Positions 12,001 to 24,400 of a DNA stretch of 64,000 nucleotides are shown piece after piece. Made by a program: the position numbers and the translations under genes. Origin of the DNA: Metridium senile (Eukaryota; Cnidaria; Anthozoa; Actiniaria; Metridiidae); assembly GCA_949775045.1 (NCBI GenBank), contig OX459096.1:38611316-38675315 (forward strand), given 5' to 3'. The notes beneath the pieces are model-generated. The model worked only from the letters and a program-made list of their open reading frames with translations, did not search any database and was not told the DNA's origin. The first letter of the stretch is position 1; each line of letters opens with the position of its first letter.

Positions 12001-15000
12001 TAAAGCAGCTAGGATATACTTTTGCAGCTATAGCTGGTGGGGTTCAGCTTTCTCTCAAACACACTGCAAACTGAATTAACAAGCACACTACATTCAAACT
12101 GTTGATTTGCACTGCATGAGTGAGAAAGCTTAGAGAAAAGCCCTCATGGCATGAGAGAGGAAAACAAACCTTTTTCAATTATTTGCCCAAACCTGGAATT
12201 GAACCAAGGTCATGGTGGTGAAATGTCAGTATTTCTTCTTTTGCTTCCAATTTTAAATATCATATTTTGGATGTACTTTTTATATGGCCATAAAAAGTTG
12301 TTAATGAAACAAATATTCATTTACAAAACTTGCAAATTAAAACTATGTTTTAATATATTATTACCAACATCGAATGCAGGCTTCAGAGTGGGCAATGTAG
12401 TTTGATTGCAAATAATACTTGAATGACCTTTCTGAATTTGCATAACTGACCACAAAACATTAGATTCAAGTTTGGACAAGAGTGGATGAATCTATTGTTT
12501 TGTGGTCAATTCTGGAGAGGCCGTCTATCAACTAATGATGTGCTAAACTAATAAGATGCTATTTTAGTAAATACTAATTAACACAGTTTCACAAACAACA
12601 TCTTATCTCATTTCCTGGATTATAATCTCACAAGGAAATTATAAAAAAACATAGAAAAAAAACCCCACATTTTGAACACAAATTATGTATTAAAATATGC
12701 AAGCTAAAATGTAAATTCTTGTGTGTATGATTTGTTGCTGTGCAGCTATCAGCACAGTTAAAAAAGTATCAATAAAGCACTTTGTCCACAAAACCTGTTT
12801 CTTTTTATTTTACTTGTTATGCAAAGTCACAAATAGTATTAAACTTCTTTATGCAGAATTTGTACAAAGTTTGCGACACGATTTTGAGAGAATATAATAC
12901 ATGTACAAGTTATTGGACATATATGCAAATTTCAGTAAAATATTCATAGCTAAGAAAAATTTGCCATTATAGTTAAACATTATAAAATACAAAGTTGAAA
13001 TATAATTCTAAATTTTCAATGCAGATTTGATAGAATTATATAAAAAGTAAATTAATTCAAGTACAAAAATTAAAACATGCAACATACTAAATAGTGACAT
13101 GTAGCTATGCTAATTCTATTATTTTCTATTGTTTAATCAGCACTATTTAGTATTAATACTCATTAGTACTACTCGTTTGATGGGTATATGTTTTGCACTA
13201 ATAATATACAGTATATGGTAATGTTTTGCTTACATGGTCCAGAAGAGTATGGCAGTGGAGGCAATTCAAAGGCATGAAGCAGGAATACTTTGTCGCCAGG
13301 CTGAAGAACTTGAGTTATATAAACTGAAAACAAGAAAAATGGAGTTTAAATTGTGTAAAGTCTACAATATTACAAAAATTGGATGAGCAAAATACATGTT
13401 AGGGTTATAGTATCAGCAAGTGACATGTGACGCCTTTGTTGTAGATGAGCTGTAAGCTAAACACTGTTCAACTCAAGGTGCAATGCAACAATTGTAGGCG
13501 AAAATCATAAATTAACCCTCACACAACAATCTTCAATTTCATTTTTTATTTTTGTTCAAAAAGGAAACATAATGAATCAATGTTCTGTCCGAAGGAAGCT
13601 GTTACTCTGTGCAATCACCAACTTGTCTTGCAATGCTGTTGTGACACAAGTTTCTGAGGAATTGTTCAGTGGCGGATCTAGGAATATTTTTAGGGGGGTG
13701 AATGTGAAGCGTACATTTTGGTGTTACTCATCAAATAAAACACAATCAAAAGCAGGAAACAGAGCAAAAATGGGGGGTGGCTAGCCACCCTATTCACCAC
13801 CCCTAGATCTGCCATTGATTGTTCTACTTTTTGAATCAGAAATCAGCAGCTTGCCACACAACATTTTCAAGTATTGCATGACCATTTGCTGAGAAAATTG
13901 CACAGTACGTGTTACAAGTAACAGTGTATCCAATCCCCTTAAATTTTTGTTGTTGCAGAAAGCATTGCACAAGGTAGCTTGCAGTTCCAAATTTCTCAAA
14001 TTTTCAAGCATTGCGAGACAAGTTGCTGAGAAAATTGAACCATGTAACAGCACCTTAAGTATGTTATGTTTTTCAAAGATTGCAATACTGGATGTTTGGG
14101 AATCTAGACTGATAGCTGCATTGGTTGCACCAGGGTGCATCCTACACACAATTCCCTGTAAGTCTTTTCTCTTTATTTTCCTTAACTCTCTAACAACTAT
14201 TAGGCATGAAAGTTACAGGGAGGTTGATTTGTTATAATAGTCCTTAAATTGAAATTCCGCACAGTGACCACAAATAATAGTTTCCAGTTGGGTTCGAGTT
14301 GATGCGCATAGCAAGACTATAATTTATCATGTGCACCAACGCGAACCTTGACTTGGAACTATTATTCGTGGTATACATATACACCTACTTGCAAGAACGT
14401 TGTCATTAACATTTGAACATTTGTAATTTAGTGGATTAGGAATAAATTAAAAGTACAAAAGAAAGAGTTCTGCTTCAATGATCTTCTTTTGTACTTTTAA
14501 TTTATTCCTAATCCACTAAATTACAAATGTTCAAATGTTGTATGACAACGTTCTTGCAAGTAGGTGTATATATAATATACAAAACAAGGCAAGATGCCAA
14601 ATGCATATAAGATTATTATAGTAAGGTGATATTCTAAAGCTATTTGCTTTTCAAATAAATAATAATGAAGAAAAAGCCAATGATATCCTCAAAATGTAAA
14701 CCAATAATAGACGAAATAATGAAGACATTTTCCAATAACGCTATATATATTAATAATTGATAATGGAATAGAAATGAATAAGCTTACGTCACGTACAGGT
14801 AACACACATGATCTGATGATAACAATGCAAGCAACCTTGACAAAAAATATTCAGTTTACAGCGTCGTTTACTTGCTGTTAGCTGCATTTAACACATCCAG
14901 AAGATTTTAAGCTTATATATAAAAAGACAAAGTGCAAAATATACCATGACATTTTGTTTCGTTTGACTTCCAACATCAGGATGGCAAAGTTACTCGATAC

Positions 15001-15121
15001 CACTATACTATCAATATTTGAAAAATTTATACTCACAGTTAAAAGCGTCGCTGGCATTTTCACTGCCATCTACAGGAATAAGAACAGTCCTTTTAGGTTT
15101 CTTTTTTCCTGCATCTGCCAT
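9046..15121 (-). CDS. Universal stress protein gene 1 (four exons, 181 aa, charged insert)
   Basis: Coding exons: 15037-15121, 13234-13323, 9983-10143 and 9046-9255, with GT-AG introns in phases 1, 1, 0. The protein is a single USP domain (Rossmann-like, ATP-binding class): strand 1 with TVLIPVDGS (about 12-20), exon 2 with VFLLHAFELPPLP, a helix with YYEEW, then the nucleotide-binding motif G144-TR-G147-x9-G157-S158 and SVSDYVVHH..IPVGVIP. Family members bind ATP or AMP and are thought to act in cytosolic stress responses. The partner here is unknown. Exon 3 is 161 nt against 104-116 nt in the paralogues. The excess is a Glu/Asp/Lys-rich stretch of about 19 residues (ESDTETDEKEKDKKEKK) at the exon end, probably an exposed loop. 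Introns contain a SINE copy (9.39-9.68 kb), MITEs and palindromes. Exon boundaries are inferred by eye, without transcripts. Confidence 0.9.
9389..9682 (-). mobile_element. tRNA-derived SINE, copy 1 (minus strand, in USP gene 1 intron 3)
   Basis: Read on the minus strand, the head is tRNA-like with a box-A-like GGTGGCCTAGCAGTGAG and a box-B-like GGTTGGAATCC. A body with CATGGATTATATGTGAATTG, TTTTTCTCCGGGTTATC and GTGAGTGTGTGTCTGAGTC follows, and the 3' end is a (TTTA)n tail. A second copy lies at about 22861-23145 in the plus orientation and a fragment lies near 12125-12225. Confidence 0.8.
10319..10924. mobile_element. MITE-like element with 'GTGACGGACATTACA' repeats
   Basis: The outer ends are inverted: ATATGGGCCATTCCAC near 10323-10338 and GTGGAATGACCCATAT near 10907-10922. 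Inside, the word GTGACGGACATTACA or a close variant occurs four times (about 10339, 10509, 10700 and 10720). The short open frames inside resemble nothing known. It lies in intron 2 of USP gene 1. Confidence 0.65.
10918..11016. repeat. Short inverted repeat
   Basis: ATATAAACACCCTGGGAGCTGT is followed about 50 bp later by ACAGCTCACAGAGTGTTTATAT. This is an imperfect palindrome abutting the right end of the preceding element, possibly a small MITE. The arms are about 22 bp. Confidence 0.55.
11928..12410. mobile_element. MITE of the 'CACCTATTT' family, copy 2, interrupted by a SINE fragment
   Basis: The left end (CACCTATTTAAAAAATAAG, then ACACTTTGAAGCCTGC) and the right part (ATGGCCATAAAAAGTTGTTA, ACAAATATTCATTTACAAAAC, GCAGGCTTCAGAGTG) match the elements at 4889-5161 and 29238-29553. 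Between them lies sequence resembling the SINE (CCCTCATGGCATGAGAGAGG, CTGGAATTGAACCAAGG), so this copy looks old and interrupted. It is in intron 2 of USP gene 1. Confidence 0.55.
12447..12513. repeat. Palindrome with ~20-bp arms
   Basis: ACCACAAAACATTAGATTCA is followed by TGAATCTATTGTTTTGTGGT with a loop of about 25 bp. This is a small stem-loop repeat in intron 2 of USP gene 1. Confidence 0.6.
13668..13822. mobile_element. Small inverted-repeat element with GGCGGATCTAGG ends
   Basis: TGGCGGATCTAGG near 13672 and its complement CCTAGATCTGCCA near 13803 bracket about 130 bp that is G-rich on the left and C-rich on the right. Related 'GGCGGATCTAGG / TTTCTGGATCTGCCCCTG' sequences occur near 16775-16900 and 49780-49940. 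It lies in intron 1 of USP gene 1. Confidence 0.5.
14254..14580. mobile_element. Two adjacent palindromic MITEs
   Basis: The first (about 14261-14372) has ends CCACAAATAATAGTTTCCAG and TGGAACTATTATTCGTGG. The second (about 14378-14578) is a long hairpin. Its arms are about 85 bp and begin ATACACCTACTTGCAAGAAC, include ATTTAGTGGATTAGGAATAA, and are repeated in inverse after a short loop near 14465-14490. Half-copies resembling these occur near 28615-28680 and 54530-54590. They lie in intron 1 of USP gene 1. Confidence 0.75.
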
Positions 15122-16369
15122 GACTTGCCTGTAGTGTTATTTCACGATGGTGATTGGATTCCCAGAAAAGGCGTCAGTTATCATATGATTATCAGCACGT
15201 ACAGTCACGTCACATAACGAGCCTGTCATAGTCATGGTCAGTGGTAGTTCACTTAGCTTATAACTCGTGGATTCCAAAGCCATTTTTTTCCTCCACCCTC
15301 ATGGCAGGACAGGAACCCCAACACTTACAGCTTTACAGTATAGTGTAAAGATCGAATGAATTTAGAAAAATATATATAAATAAATATAGTATTGGCAGAA
15401 AGTACAACGACAAATAGAAAAAAGTTAAAAAGAAAACAATACCCAACCAAGGGGTCCGAGCTTAGCTTCACAATACTAACAAAACCGGAGAGGGAAATGA
15501 ATAAAATGGGACGATTGTGAAGCGACGAAACGGCTTACGTCAGTATTGGGTGAAGATTTCGGACTCTCTCACGCTATCCCAGAAAACCTAACTTGCCAGC
15601 CCTGAACGACCTGAACGACCTGAACAACTCTACCTCCCAAATCTACCGCCGAAATTTGACCAGACATTGCTTTTTAATTTTACAAACTTAAAGGTTAAAA
15701 GGAAATCTTCCAAACAATCTAAAACGGGGAAACCTCAACCAGGGCTATTCCCTTTTCTTCCGACATACAATCGACGGGAAACGACAAACGGAAACGGTGA
15801 GCCATATTTTACAAAGTAGGAAGTGTTCTTCAATAATCCGTGCTCGGCATAGTGAAAATCCGAGGTTATTTACTCATAGATAAGCCCAAACAAATCAAAT
15901 AAAGTCCAGTACAAATTGCATTAATTTATTACGAAAAGTTTAATCTTCAGGATCAATCACTAAATTAAAACTCACTATTTACTAATTACAATAAATTGCG
16001 GCGAACCAATTAAATAAACTGGTTTCTTTGATATAATCACTTTTTTCATACAAATTGCTGTGAAAATGATATGCTAAATTTTGTAAATATTAAATAATTC
16101 ATTAAGTATATTTTGCTCTTTTAAAAATCCAGTCTTCAAAACGTCTTAAAACCTACATCGCGGTAGGTCCAGTTTTGAGTGCTTGCACAAATTAGCTCAT
16201 GCTGTCAATAATTAGTTCTTATACTTGGCAGTCATGTTTTTTCTATTATTTTACTAGATATTTGTTCATAGCTCAAGCACTCTACAATACGAAAACGATA
16301 GATTGTTGTATAGAAAATTCGTGTAAAGATTGCAAAAAAGAAACCACTTTTATCACTAGGCATGTCTCG
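15122..16369. other. Spacer between USP genes 1 and 2
   Basis: It contains the presumed promoter of USP gene 1, including TGTGACGTG on the minus strand at 15206-15214, and the 3' flank of USP gene 2. No further gene is visible. A tandem CTGAACGAC word is repeated near 15602-15630. Confidence 0.5.
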
Positions 16370-19300
16370 TTAGTGATGTGGATAATGATGTTTCCATGAC
16401 TCCGGGGGGACAACAGTTACCGGTACGGGGGAGTGATGCACTACATAGTTAGTGACGCTCCCCAAGACAGTTCGGCGAATTGTACCAAGGCCTCGTGTAC
16501 CGATTACAATTGCATCAACTTTCTTGTTCGCTGCTTCTTCTATGAGAATTTGACCTGGTTTGTGGCCATCTAGTATGATGCGATGGCATTTGACCTAACA
16601 AAAGAGAGGAATAACAATCAATTCATCTATAGTGTTCCTGACAAATCCACTCAGATGTTGCATGATTGGGTATAATAAGAAAAGCAATGATATTCAACTA
16701 CAAAAGATTATAAACTTAAATTCAGTTGTAACACACAGAAAAATGAAGAACAATCTAGATATATTCACTGAAGGGCGGATCTAGGGGGTTTCCCTTCAGG
16801 CACTCCTATTTTATTTAAGACATTTAGGGACTCGACACCCCGTTACACCTTAAATTTGCAATTGGAACATCCCTGACTAATTTCTGGATCTACCCCTGCT
16901 ATCCATAGTAGATAAGCTTTTTATAACAATTCAAAAACATGGCGTCGAAGGTTTTATGGACAGAAAAAAAGATTGCTGTAAGGTGTATGGAATATTTCCC
17001 TTGATTTCCCAAGTTCTTGCTTTGACTATTTAATTTACGCAAAAAAAATTACCGGGGATAAACCACGATTATAGGATAATTCCAAGGGTCGGTTCCATTA
17101 TGTTGTATCGCTCGCTTTAGCCTGCGTAGCCAGGCAATCAAGAGCCAGCTATGCAGGCTACGTTCACCCTTTGCGAACTGGGACCAACTTGACTGAAGCA
17201 TTTTAAGTGTTATAGCCTAATCTTACTGTCTGAAACTACGCAAAGTGATTGGAGGCTAACAACGTAGCCTTGTGGCTAGCATCCTCCGCAGGCATCTCTA
17301 ATGTCTCTTTTTATCGGGATTCCTGTGGCGAGGAAAAAAACGAGCGGGGGAGGGGCAGAGGCAAAGAGGAATAACTTTTTTTAACTTTATTTCGCCTAAC
17401 TAGCGCCTAGTCCCTTTTTAGTAGCAGCACAGGAAACCCAAATCCAAATTAGATCACAGAGACACCTGTGGAGGAGGCTACCTAGTGGCATCATCGTACA
17501 CGATCCATTCGTGCATATTCATTATATAATGTGTATGAGTATGATCACTATATATTGTTAATCTTACATCTTTGTGCTTATATTCCAAGTTGCAGATTGT
17601 CTGATAATGGTGCAACAAGACTTTGGCTTTAGTTCGTAGTTTTTCTACTTGTTCTTTCCATTCACCGAAATAATCGTATGCATCTGAAAAATAAAATACC
17701 TATATATATTTGTTTCAAAAAAGGTTGACTAAGTAAACGGTGAATGGCGAACAGTGATTGCACGACCGCAAGGAATTGTGGTTACGCATACAACATATCC
17801 TAGTGTTTTACTGGATTGCTCAGCACAGTCTCGTCAATATCTTCTTTACTATATGGTTCTGGCGTTGTACATAAATAATCAATATCAAAGACCCACAGTA
17901 CCCTTGGGTCGTGCAATCGCCGTTCGCAATTCACCGTTCACTGCGTCACTGTCACTGAACGATTTTTATAAGTGTATCTACTTACAAGGGAAGCGTTTCT
18001 CGGGCATCGGTGGATATTCCATACAGTGTGCTATGAATACTTCATCTCCTTCTCTAGATAAGTGTTCCAGGTACCCTGGGAAAGAATTATAGCACAAAAT
18101 TAACAATTCAATAAACATAACATTTCTCTTGATTTTTGTTATTTCCGCGTGTATAAAAAAATAAATTGATATTTGAGCGAATTGTGTGTTTTATATTTAC
18201 CGAATGGAAATCAAAAACAAATAAAACAAAACGATAATTTATGTTTTCATTTCCGTCAAAAATATGACGTAGATATTGAGTGTATATCGTGTTAATTGCC
18301 TCCGGACTAACCCTAGCCTTCGTTTGGCTAGCCATACAGCAATTGTTTTTGAGTCATTTTATACCATTATTGTAAACTGTATATGCTATAATTATCACAT
18401 CAACTATAAATGAAGGTAAGCCGAGGTCGGTTTGGCGTTTTAAAATGTAAACTGACTGAGGCAGTGAAGAAACTGTAAAACAACGAACGTTTTGTACAAT
18501 TTATCGCGTCGTTTAAAATGCATGAGACTCCATTTTTTCTCCTGAAAATTGGAATCTCAAAAAGGTGTAATTTAAAGCCGGAACTGCTTTAGTTGAATCC
18601 AAATCAACAGAGTCGCACTTTTTGAGAAAAATAGCGGCCGAACTTTGTGATATTCGGTTCACGTTTTCCAACTCCTATCCAAATAACTAATCTATTAACT
18701 GCATTGACGATCGCGATAGAGCCATTTCGACAATATGTTCAATGGCAGTTAGATCAATTCATTAGATTTTATTGATCATGAATATTTCAGAACTTGGAAA
18801 AATTACAAAATATTAAACTTCCCTATTATTCAAACAGAATTCAATATAATTTTGGAATTCAGAAACCATGTTTTTTATTCTTTCTTTTTTTTCTGTATAA
18901 TTTACTGATTTAATCAGTATGCTCTTTCAATCAAGAAATGTAGGTGTAAGCCTGTCTGACACTTTCTTATTTTTTTACACGTTTTGCACACGGAAAGTTA
19001 TGTCTATTTTTTTTTCTAATTCTTATAAGCTAAACTTATTGAAAATATTTTGAGTTTGCTTTGTTTTTATTTGTACTTATATATGTAAATCTAAAATGAG
19101 AAATATTTAGTTATTACCTTGTTAAATTTATTTGTTATATTATATTAGCTATAGCCTGTATTCATTTACAGTTTCGTCCTAAAAGGGTTCCTTGAAAAGG
19201 CGTATTTTTGCATTTGTTTTATTCACATTTTCCATTCGCCTTGAAGCACGTATTAATTGTCAAGTATTTAAAAGAAAGCTAATATTGCTGTCTTTACTCG

Positions 19301-20289
19301 GCTTTTACTTGTCAAAGCTGTCAAAATTCTGAGTTTCATCTGAGTTTAAGTTATTATTCGCAGATGGCCAACCTTTAAAACTACTTCATTTCAATAAATA
19401 ATTGCTATCTTCTTACAATTTTATTTTATTTTTTATTCGCGCACCTCAAATGCTCGGTTTCCCTTCCGAATTACGGCCCTTTATTCAATGTATTTTTTTG
19501 TACAAAAAATGTTTATTTTAATTTTTTTATCGGCGAATATTTCTGATTATATTGTGTCATGCTGTAACGCTTGATTTCTACTAGAGTCTGCAGCTGGTAC
19601 TACTGGTTGTGTTTACACGAAATCAAGCGTCGTTTTCTATCTATATTCATAAAGTTACAACCCGTTTCACTACACGTGTTTTCAAAGAGAAATTGTGAGC
19701 GTATTGTGAGCTTATCCTTCAACGGTAAATTATCGCTTACGATAAGTACTGTACAAGATATAAATGACATACTTCTGTTGCGGTGGGTAGCATGAAATTT
19801 TGCTCGCTGTAAACCTACAATTCAGCTATTACCAAAACCGGAATTAAGCCATTAGAGGAAGATAAGAAAGCATAGAAAGTGTGAGAAGAAAAAGAGAAAA
19901 AGCAAAACCTTCTGCGTTTTTGCTAACGGCATGGTTTCCAAGTTCGTACATTTATTATTCTACCGTTTCTTCGCTGGAAAGCGTAATAAATCCAATGGAT
20001 CAACTCTATGACCTCTTTAAACCCCTTGTGGCTTATCAGAATGTCATATGCACGCAAACAGCAAGTAGAAAAAGGAGCAGAACAGAGAGAAATTAATACA
20101 GCTTGATTGCGCCTACACGCCGCATTAGAAACATAAGATAGCTGACCTCAAGCGCGTCGTTTTCTGTCGATCGAATTGATTGATGTACTTACAATAAAAT
20201 GCTTTCTCAGAATACTCGCTTCCATCTACAGGAAGTAGAATTTTTCGTCCAGGGAAAGCTTCATCGGTAGAGGTTTGTTGTTCCGCCAT
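16370..20289 (-). CDS. Universal stress protein gene 2 (four exons, 175 aa)
   Basis: Coding exons: 20193-20289, 17986-18075, 17568-17683 and 16370-16594. Introns are GT-AG in phases 1, 1, 0. The first intron splits a Trp codon (T|GG). Visible segments are KILLPVDGSEYSEKAF (about 16-31), VFIAHCMEYPPMP in exon 2, DYFGEWKEQVEKL in exon 3, and the nucleotide-binding motif G133-TR-G136-x9-G146-S147 in exon 4. The usual SDY after this motif is TNY here, and the protein ends with an unusual His-rich tail (ESWKHHYPHH). It is an ATP-binding-type USP with unknown physiological partner. Introns 2 and 3 are largely made of MITEs. The exons read open throughout. Confidence 0.9.
16770..16905. repeat. Interspersed repeat fragment (GGCGGATCTAGG / TTTCTGGATCTACCCCTG)
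   Basis: This segment shares ACATTTAGGGACT, CGACACCCC, TTTGCAATTGG and TTTCTGGATCT with 49780-49940. It is a short interspersed repeat of unknown class in intron 3 of USP gene 2. Confidence 0.6.
17118..17160. repeat. 43-bp palindrome with TAGCCTGCGTA ends
   Basis: TAGCCTGCGTAGCCAG and its complement CAGCTATGCAGGCTA form a short hairpin. The termini resemble those of the 67-74 bp elements at 8577 and 52918. No convincing target duplication was found here. Confidence 0.5.
17277..17484. mobile_element. Interspersed repeat with TAGCxTCCTC ends, copy 1
   Basis: Inverted ends TAGCATCCTCCGCAGG and CCTGTGGAGGAGGCTA. The body (GGCGAGGAAAAAAACGAG, GGGGGAGGGGCAGAGGCAAAG, TAGCGCCTAGTCCCT, AAATTAGATCACAGAGAC) matches 36503-36655 in the opposite orientation. 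It is in intron 3 of USP gene 2. Confidence 0.75.
17705..17962. mobile_element. MITE with 'TTTCAAAAAAGGTTGAC' end, copy 1
   Basis: The left arm contains TTTCAAAAAAGGTTGAC, GTGAATGGCGAACAGTG, ATTGCACGACCG and TTGTGG. The right arm is its approximate complement (CCCACAGTACCC, GGTCGTGCAATCGCCGTTCG, TTCACCGTTCAC). The same family is at 36241-36493. This copy makes up most of the 302-bp intron 2 of USP gene 2. Confidence 0.75.
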
Positions 20290-21493
20290 GTTGTAACGAT
20301 CTGACAGTTCAGTAAATAGTGTGATTCAATGTTGTTGAAGCAAGTCACGCACCCCATGCTGTGACGTGACACAATTTGTCGTACTCAGTCCCGCGCTGCA
20401 GAAGATGTTATTTGTATTATGAATAAATCTATATTTACATTAGAAAAGATGACAAAAGGTTTTGTTAAATTGAACTATATGTTAGCAAAAACTGAGTTTA
20501 TATAATATATGTGTTTTTTTTTAAAGAAAGTCTCAAGAATATATTAAGAATAAATGATTGAATGAATGAATGAAAAATAAATAAATAAATGACTGTATAT
20601 GATATAGATTTCCATATAGCCGATAATCATCCATATTTGTGCATTGTGTGCATCATATAGAAAGCAAATCGATATTAAATCATGGAAATGATTATAACTA
20701 TATCTAACACCCCGCTATGCCGATATACTTCAAGGCACGTGGTTTACAATGAGGAATTACAAAAGACCATTCAAACGAAGATCGATATTTTTATCTTTTA
20801 AGAGCCCTACGGGTTGACCGGAATCAAACATTTTTGTTTATATTTTAACTCATAAACAGCTAGACAACACAACAACTGATAACAATCTTGGCCATGTCTG
20901 GATTATACTCAATAACGGAACTTCTTTTTCTACAGATCTGAAAGAATTCATCTGATAACATCCTGGCGCATACCTTAATTGATATGAGCGCAAGTTTTAA
21001 GACAAGCAATATATACTTGGAAACGTGAGTTATGAAGGGCATTCACCCTTTTTCATATATGGAGGCACATCCCCCCCCCCCCCCCCCCCCCCACTCTCAC
21101 CCTCCCCCATACCCCCTCTCACCCTCCCCTATCCCCCCTCCCCCACTCCAGGATTTTCGATTCGCTGACTGGAATAACACATGAAAAAGGCTGTTCTGCG
21201 TAAAGAATCATTTATTGAATATAAAAGTGGTTTCACCAAATGTGATTACCATAAATGTGATATATCGGAATTAAGCTGAATAGCAGACTTGATATAATTT
21301 CACATAAATTCAATAATATTTTCAAAATATTGTCAGTTCTGGATTGTGTCAATTAATAGCCTTGGTGTTGAGAAACTAGAAAATGCTTAAATACAAACGT
21401 AGAATCTTTTAAAACTAGTATAAAGGCTGATACTGAATATAAAACGAAGAATCCAAACTGTTCATCAAAAAGCTTTCTTGCAGTTGTGTTCCG
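20290..21493. other. Spacer between USP genes 2 and 3
   Basis: It contains the presumed promoter of USP gene 2 (ATGCTGTGACGTGAC at 20356-20370) and a (TGAA/TAAA) simple repeat near 20550-20590. A run of about 22 C at 21071-21092 is followed by C-rich sequence to about 21150. No gene is visible. Confidence 0.5.
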
Positions 21494-24400
21494 CTATTCA
21501 GAAGGTGGTACCACAGCAACGGGCACGTGGGAATGATGAATGACGTAATCACTCACACTACCAAGAAAAGTGCGACGGAGAAGTCCTTGACCACGTGACC
21601 CAATGACGATGAAAGTAGCGTGGTAATCCTTAGCGAGAGTGACGATGCCTTGTCCTGGTATCGAGTGCTCGTCGTGGACGGCAACAATCTTGTCGTTTAG
21701 CTCTTTCTATAAAATAAAAATCATATCGTGCTAAGTAAGAAAGAAGCTTTGTCCCGAAATGTCAGTAAAGAACAAATTGCCAATATCAATCAGCCTTTTA
21801 TAAACTGATTCGATAACGTTAATAGTAATGCTAGCCAATGAAGATATCTGAATGATGGATGTGAAAATAAACATGATGTCAGTGATATCGATTGAATGAT
21901 GTTGTTGTTGTTGTTGTTGATGATGATGATGATGATATGACGTGGTGCTGATAATGCTGGTCGTAGAGGTAATGATGATGATGACGATGATTATTATAAT
22001 GATAATTTTGACATCGATGATGGTGGTGCTGATAATGATGGTGGTAGAGGTGTAGGTGTTGGTAATGGCGATGATATGATGTTGATAATAATTATAATGA
22101 TATTATTATAATTTTGACAGCGACGGTGTTGGTGCTGATAATGGTGTTGATAGAGGTAATGATGATAATGATAGAGTTGATCTATCGATCCTTGATGCAA
22201 TGATAATGATGGGTCATGGTGCTGGTCAAGTTTAAACACAGATCTCATACGACAAGTTTGTTTTTTGTAAGTCACTTATACATACGCCATGTTTGTTTTC
22301 CCACAGTTCTATGTAGTTTCCAAGTATATCCCTGCTTTCAATACGTCTGCGATCGATAATAGTCTTCCATTCTTTGTGGTAGTTTCCTACATCTGAAAGT
22401 AATACATGAGTCTGAATCAGTACTAGTACAACAATGACAGGCAGAGCGTAGCCAAGCAGACCGATGGCACAAGGGGATGTACTCAGTCTCTTCTAAATGT
22501 ATCGGGATCCTGCCCCTGGCATCCCAAGATCTGAATCTTGATATCGTAGCGCAGCTGACAACGGGTCGGATTCTGACCAGCACTGATCTCACTACTAGCC
22601 ATATACATATGTCTTAGTATAATTTTAGCGCGATTTGATTGCATCTTCAGTTCATGAAAATTACACAAGGTCGAAGAACAACCCGACAACCAAGAACAAC
22701 CCGGGCTGTGGAGCCCCACACAGTTCTTGACTTAACTACTGGCTAACGGCTGTTAGATAACTCTGATAAGTGGTACATACACCAAAGTTAAGCGAGCAGG
22801 ATTATCGCGAAAAACACGCGCAAATGGTGTTGTAATTACTAAGAATATATAATATCATTTTGGGTGGCATGGGTGGCCCAGGTCTATAGGTTCGAGTCCC
22901 GGCTCGGGCATGGATAATATGTGAGTTGAAATTGTTTAATGTTTCCTTCTCTTCTATGCCACTACGGTTTTTTCCGAGTTATCCGGTTTTCTTCTCTCCG
23001 CAAAAATTAAAATGTGAGCCAAGTTTTGTGTAAAATATTTAACGTAAATGTAGTGAGTGTCTGTCTGAGTCTCCCCAATTAGCAGGGCACACGTGTCCAG
23101 CGCTAGCTAGAAGATTGAGATTTATTTCTTTTATTTATTTATTTTGATCGTACTAACCTGGAAAAGGTACTGCTGCTTTTGGAGGTAGTTCAATGGTGTG
23201 GACGAGAATCACAATGTCATTACTACGATGTAAGTTATCCAGGTAAACTGCGACAAAGATAGTAAAACATTACAACGTTGCACTAAGTAGTCAACACTCC
23301 CTCCGGAAACAACGCTGTGAAGAGGAAGCGTTGCTTGACCACAGGTGACCCAGGCTATTCATTTGTAAAGGAATGTATGCAATAACACGGCTTTTTAATA
23401 CAAAGAAGTCGGCTCCTACTGTCGTCTCTCAATATTTCATGTTTTTAAGCCATTTTTGGGCCATTTTAGGTACCCCCTTCGCTTCTCTTATCTATATCAA
23501 GACCTGTCTTGCTATTTGAAACTATGCAACCGGCATACTGTTACACCAACAACAAAAATTAGGAAGCCATGTTTTATAAAAGAAAGAAAGCTTGAAAATA
23601 TGGCAGACTATTCTTAGTGCAGAGAGGATCTATATTCATGTTGAATTTGAAACCAATTTGAAAAACGCGTTTTATCAACCTATATTTTTACTAGCTTTCG
23701 GGCTAACCCAATATCAGGTAAACAATGTTTTTGTTCTTGAACTGCGTTCCGCGTTTGTTACAATTTGAGACTGTTATTAGCGTGGTTTGTGTCGCGATCG
23801 GCTAACCGCAATAGACAGAGCGTTCATTTATGTCGTTAAACAATAAGTTGCAAGAATAACTATTTTAAAGTAACTAAATTGGTTCTAATGAAAAAAGGAA
23901 TAACAGTTAAATTGAAAAAACATTTCTCGTTACTCGACCTTTACTCGATGGGCTAATTGTTACCCAATGATTCGATTAATCACGATTACTCGATGGGCTT
24001 ATTGTTACCCAATAAGTAATACTAAACTGATAATCTTCAAAGAAATCTTTCAGTGGTAACAAAACTGCGCGATATAATATCATCACTGTGCAATAGTGAA
24101 TGACAAAATGAGAACTGATTACGACAACATAGTACATAATTCCAAGTACTACATCGGTATATTTTCATATAAACATCGCAGGACTACTGCCAAATAATAA
24201 GTGTTTACATCATGTGGCAACCCATTTAAAAATGGTGTCAATGTATCTTATTCAGGAGAGAAACTTCATGCAAGGTAAATATGAAATTGCCTTTGTTCTA
24301 CGTGCTGTCATTGTCTACTGGATATTTGACAAAAGACTGTAGGACACATATTTGAGCGGAGTATTCACAGAAATGTTTCTAAATAATTAAATGTCAGACG

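Noticed and set aside
17568..17683. Apparent one-base insertion in exon 3 of USP gene 2
   Set aside because: On recounting the A run has five bases and the exon is 116 nt, in frame. No frameshift is claimed.
21061..21150. C-rich run as a possible functional quadruplex site
   Set aside because: A ~22-nt C homopolymer plus CCCCTC words can form such structures, but homopolymer length is unreliable and there is no context to support a role.
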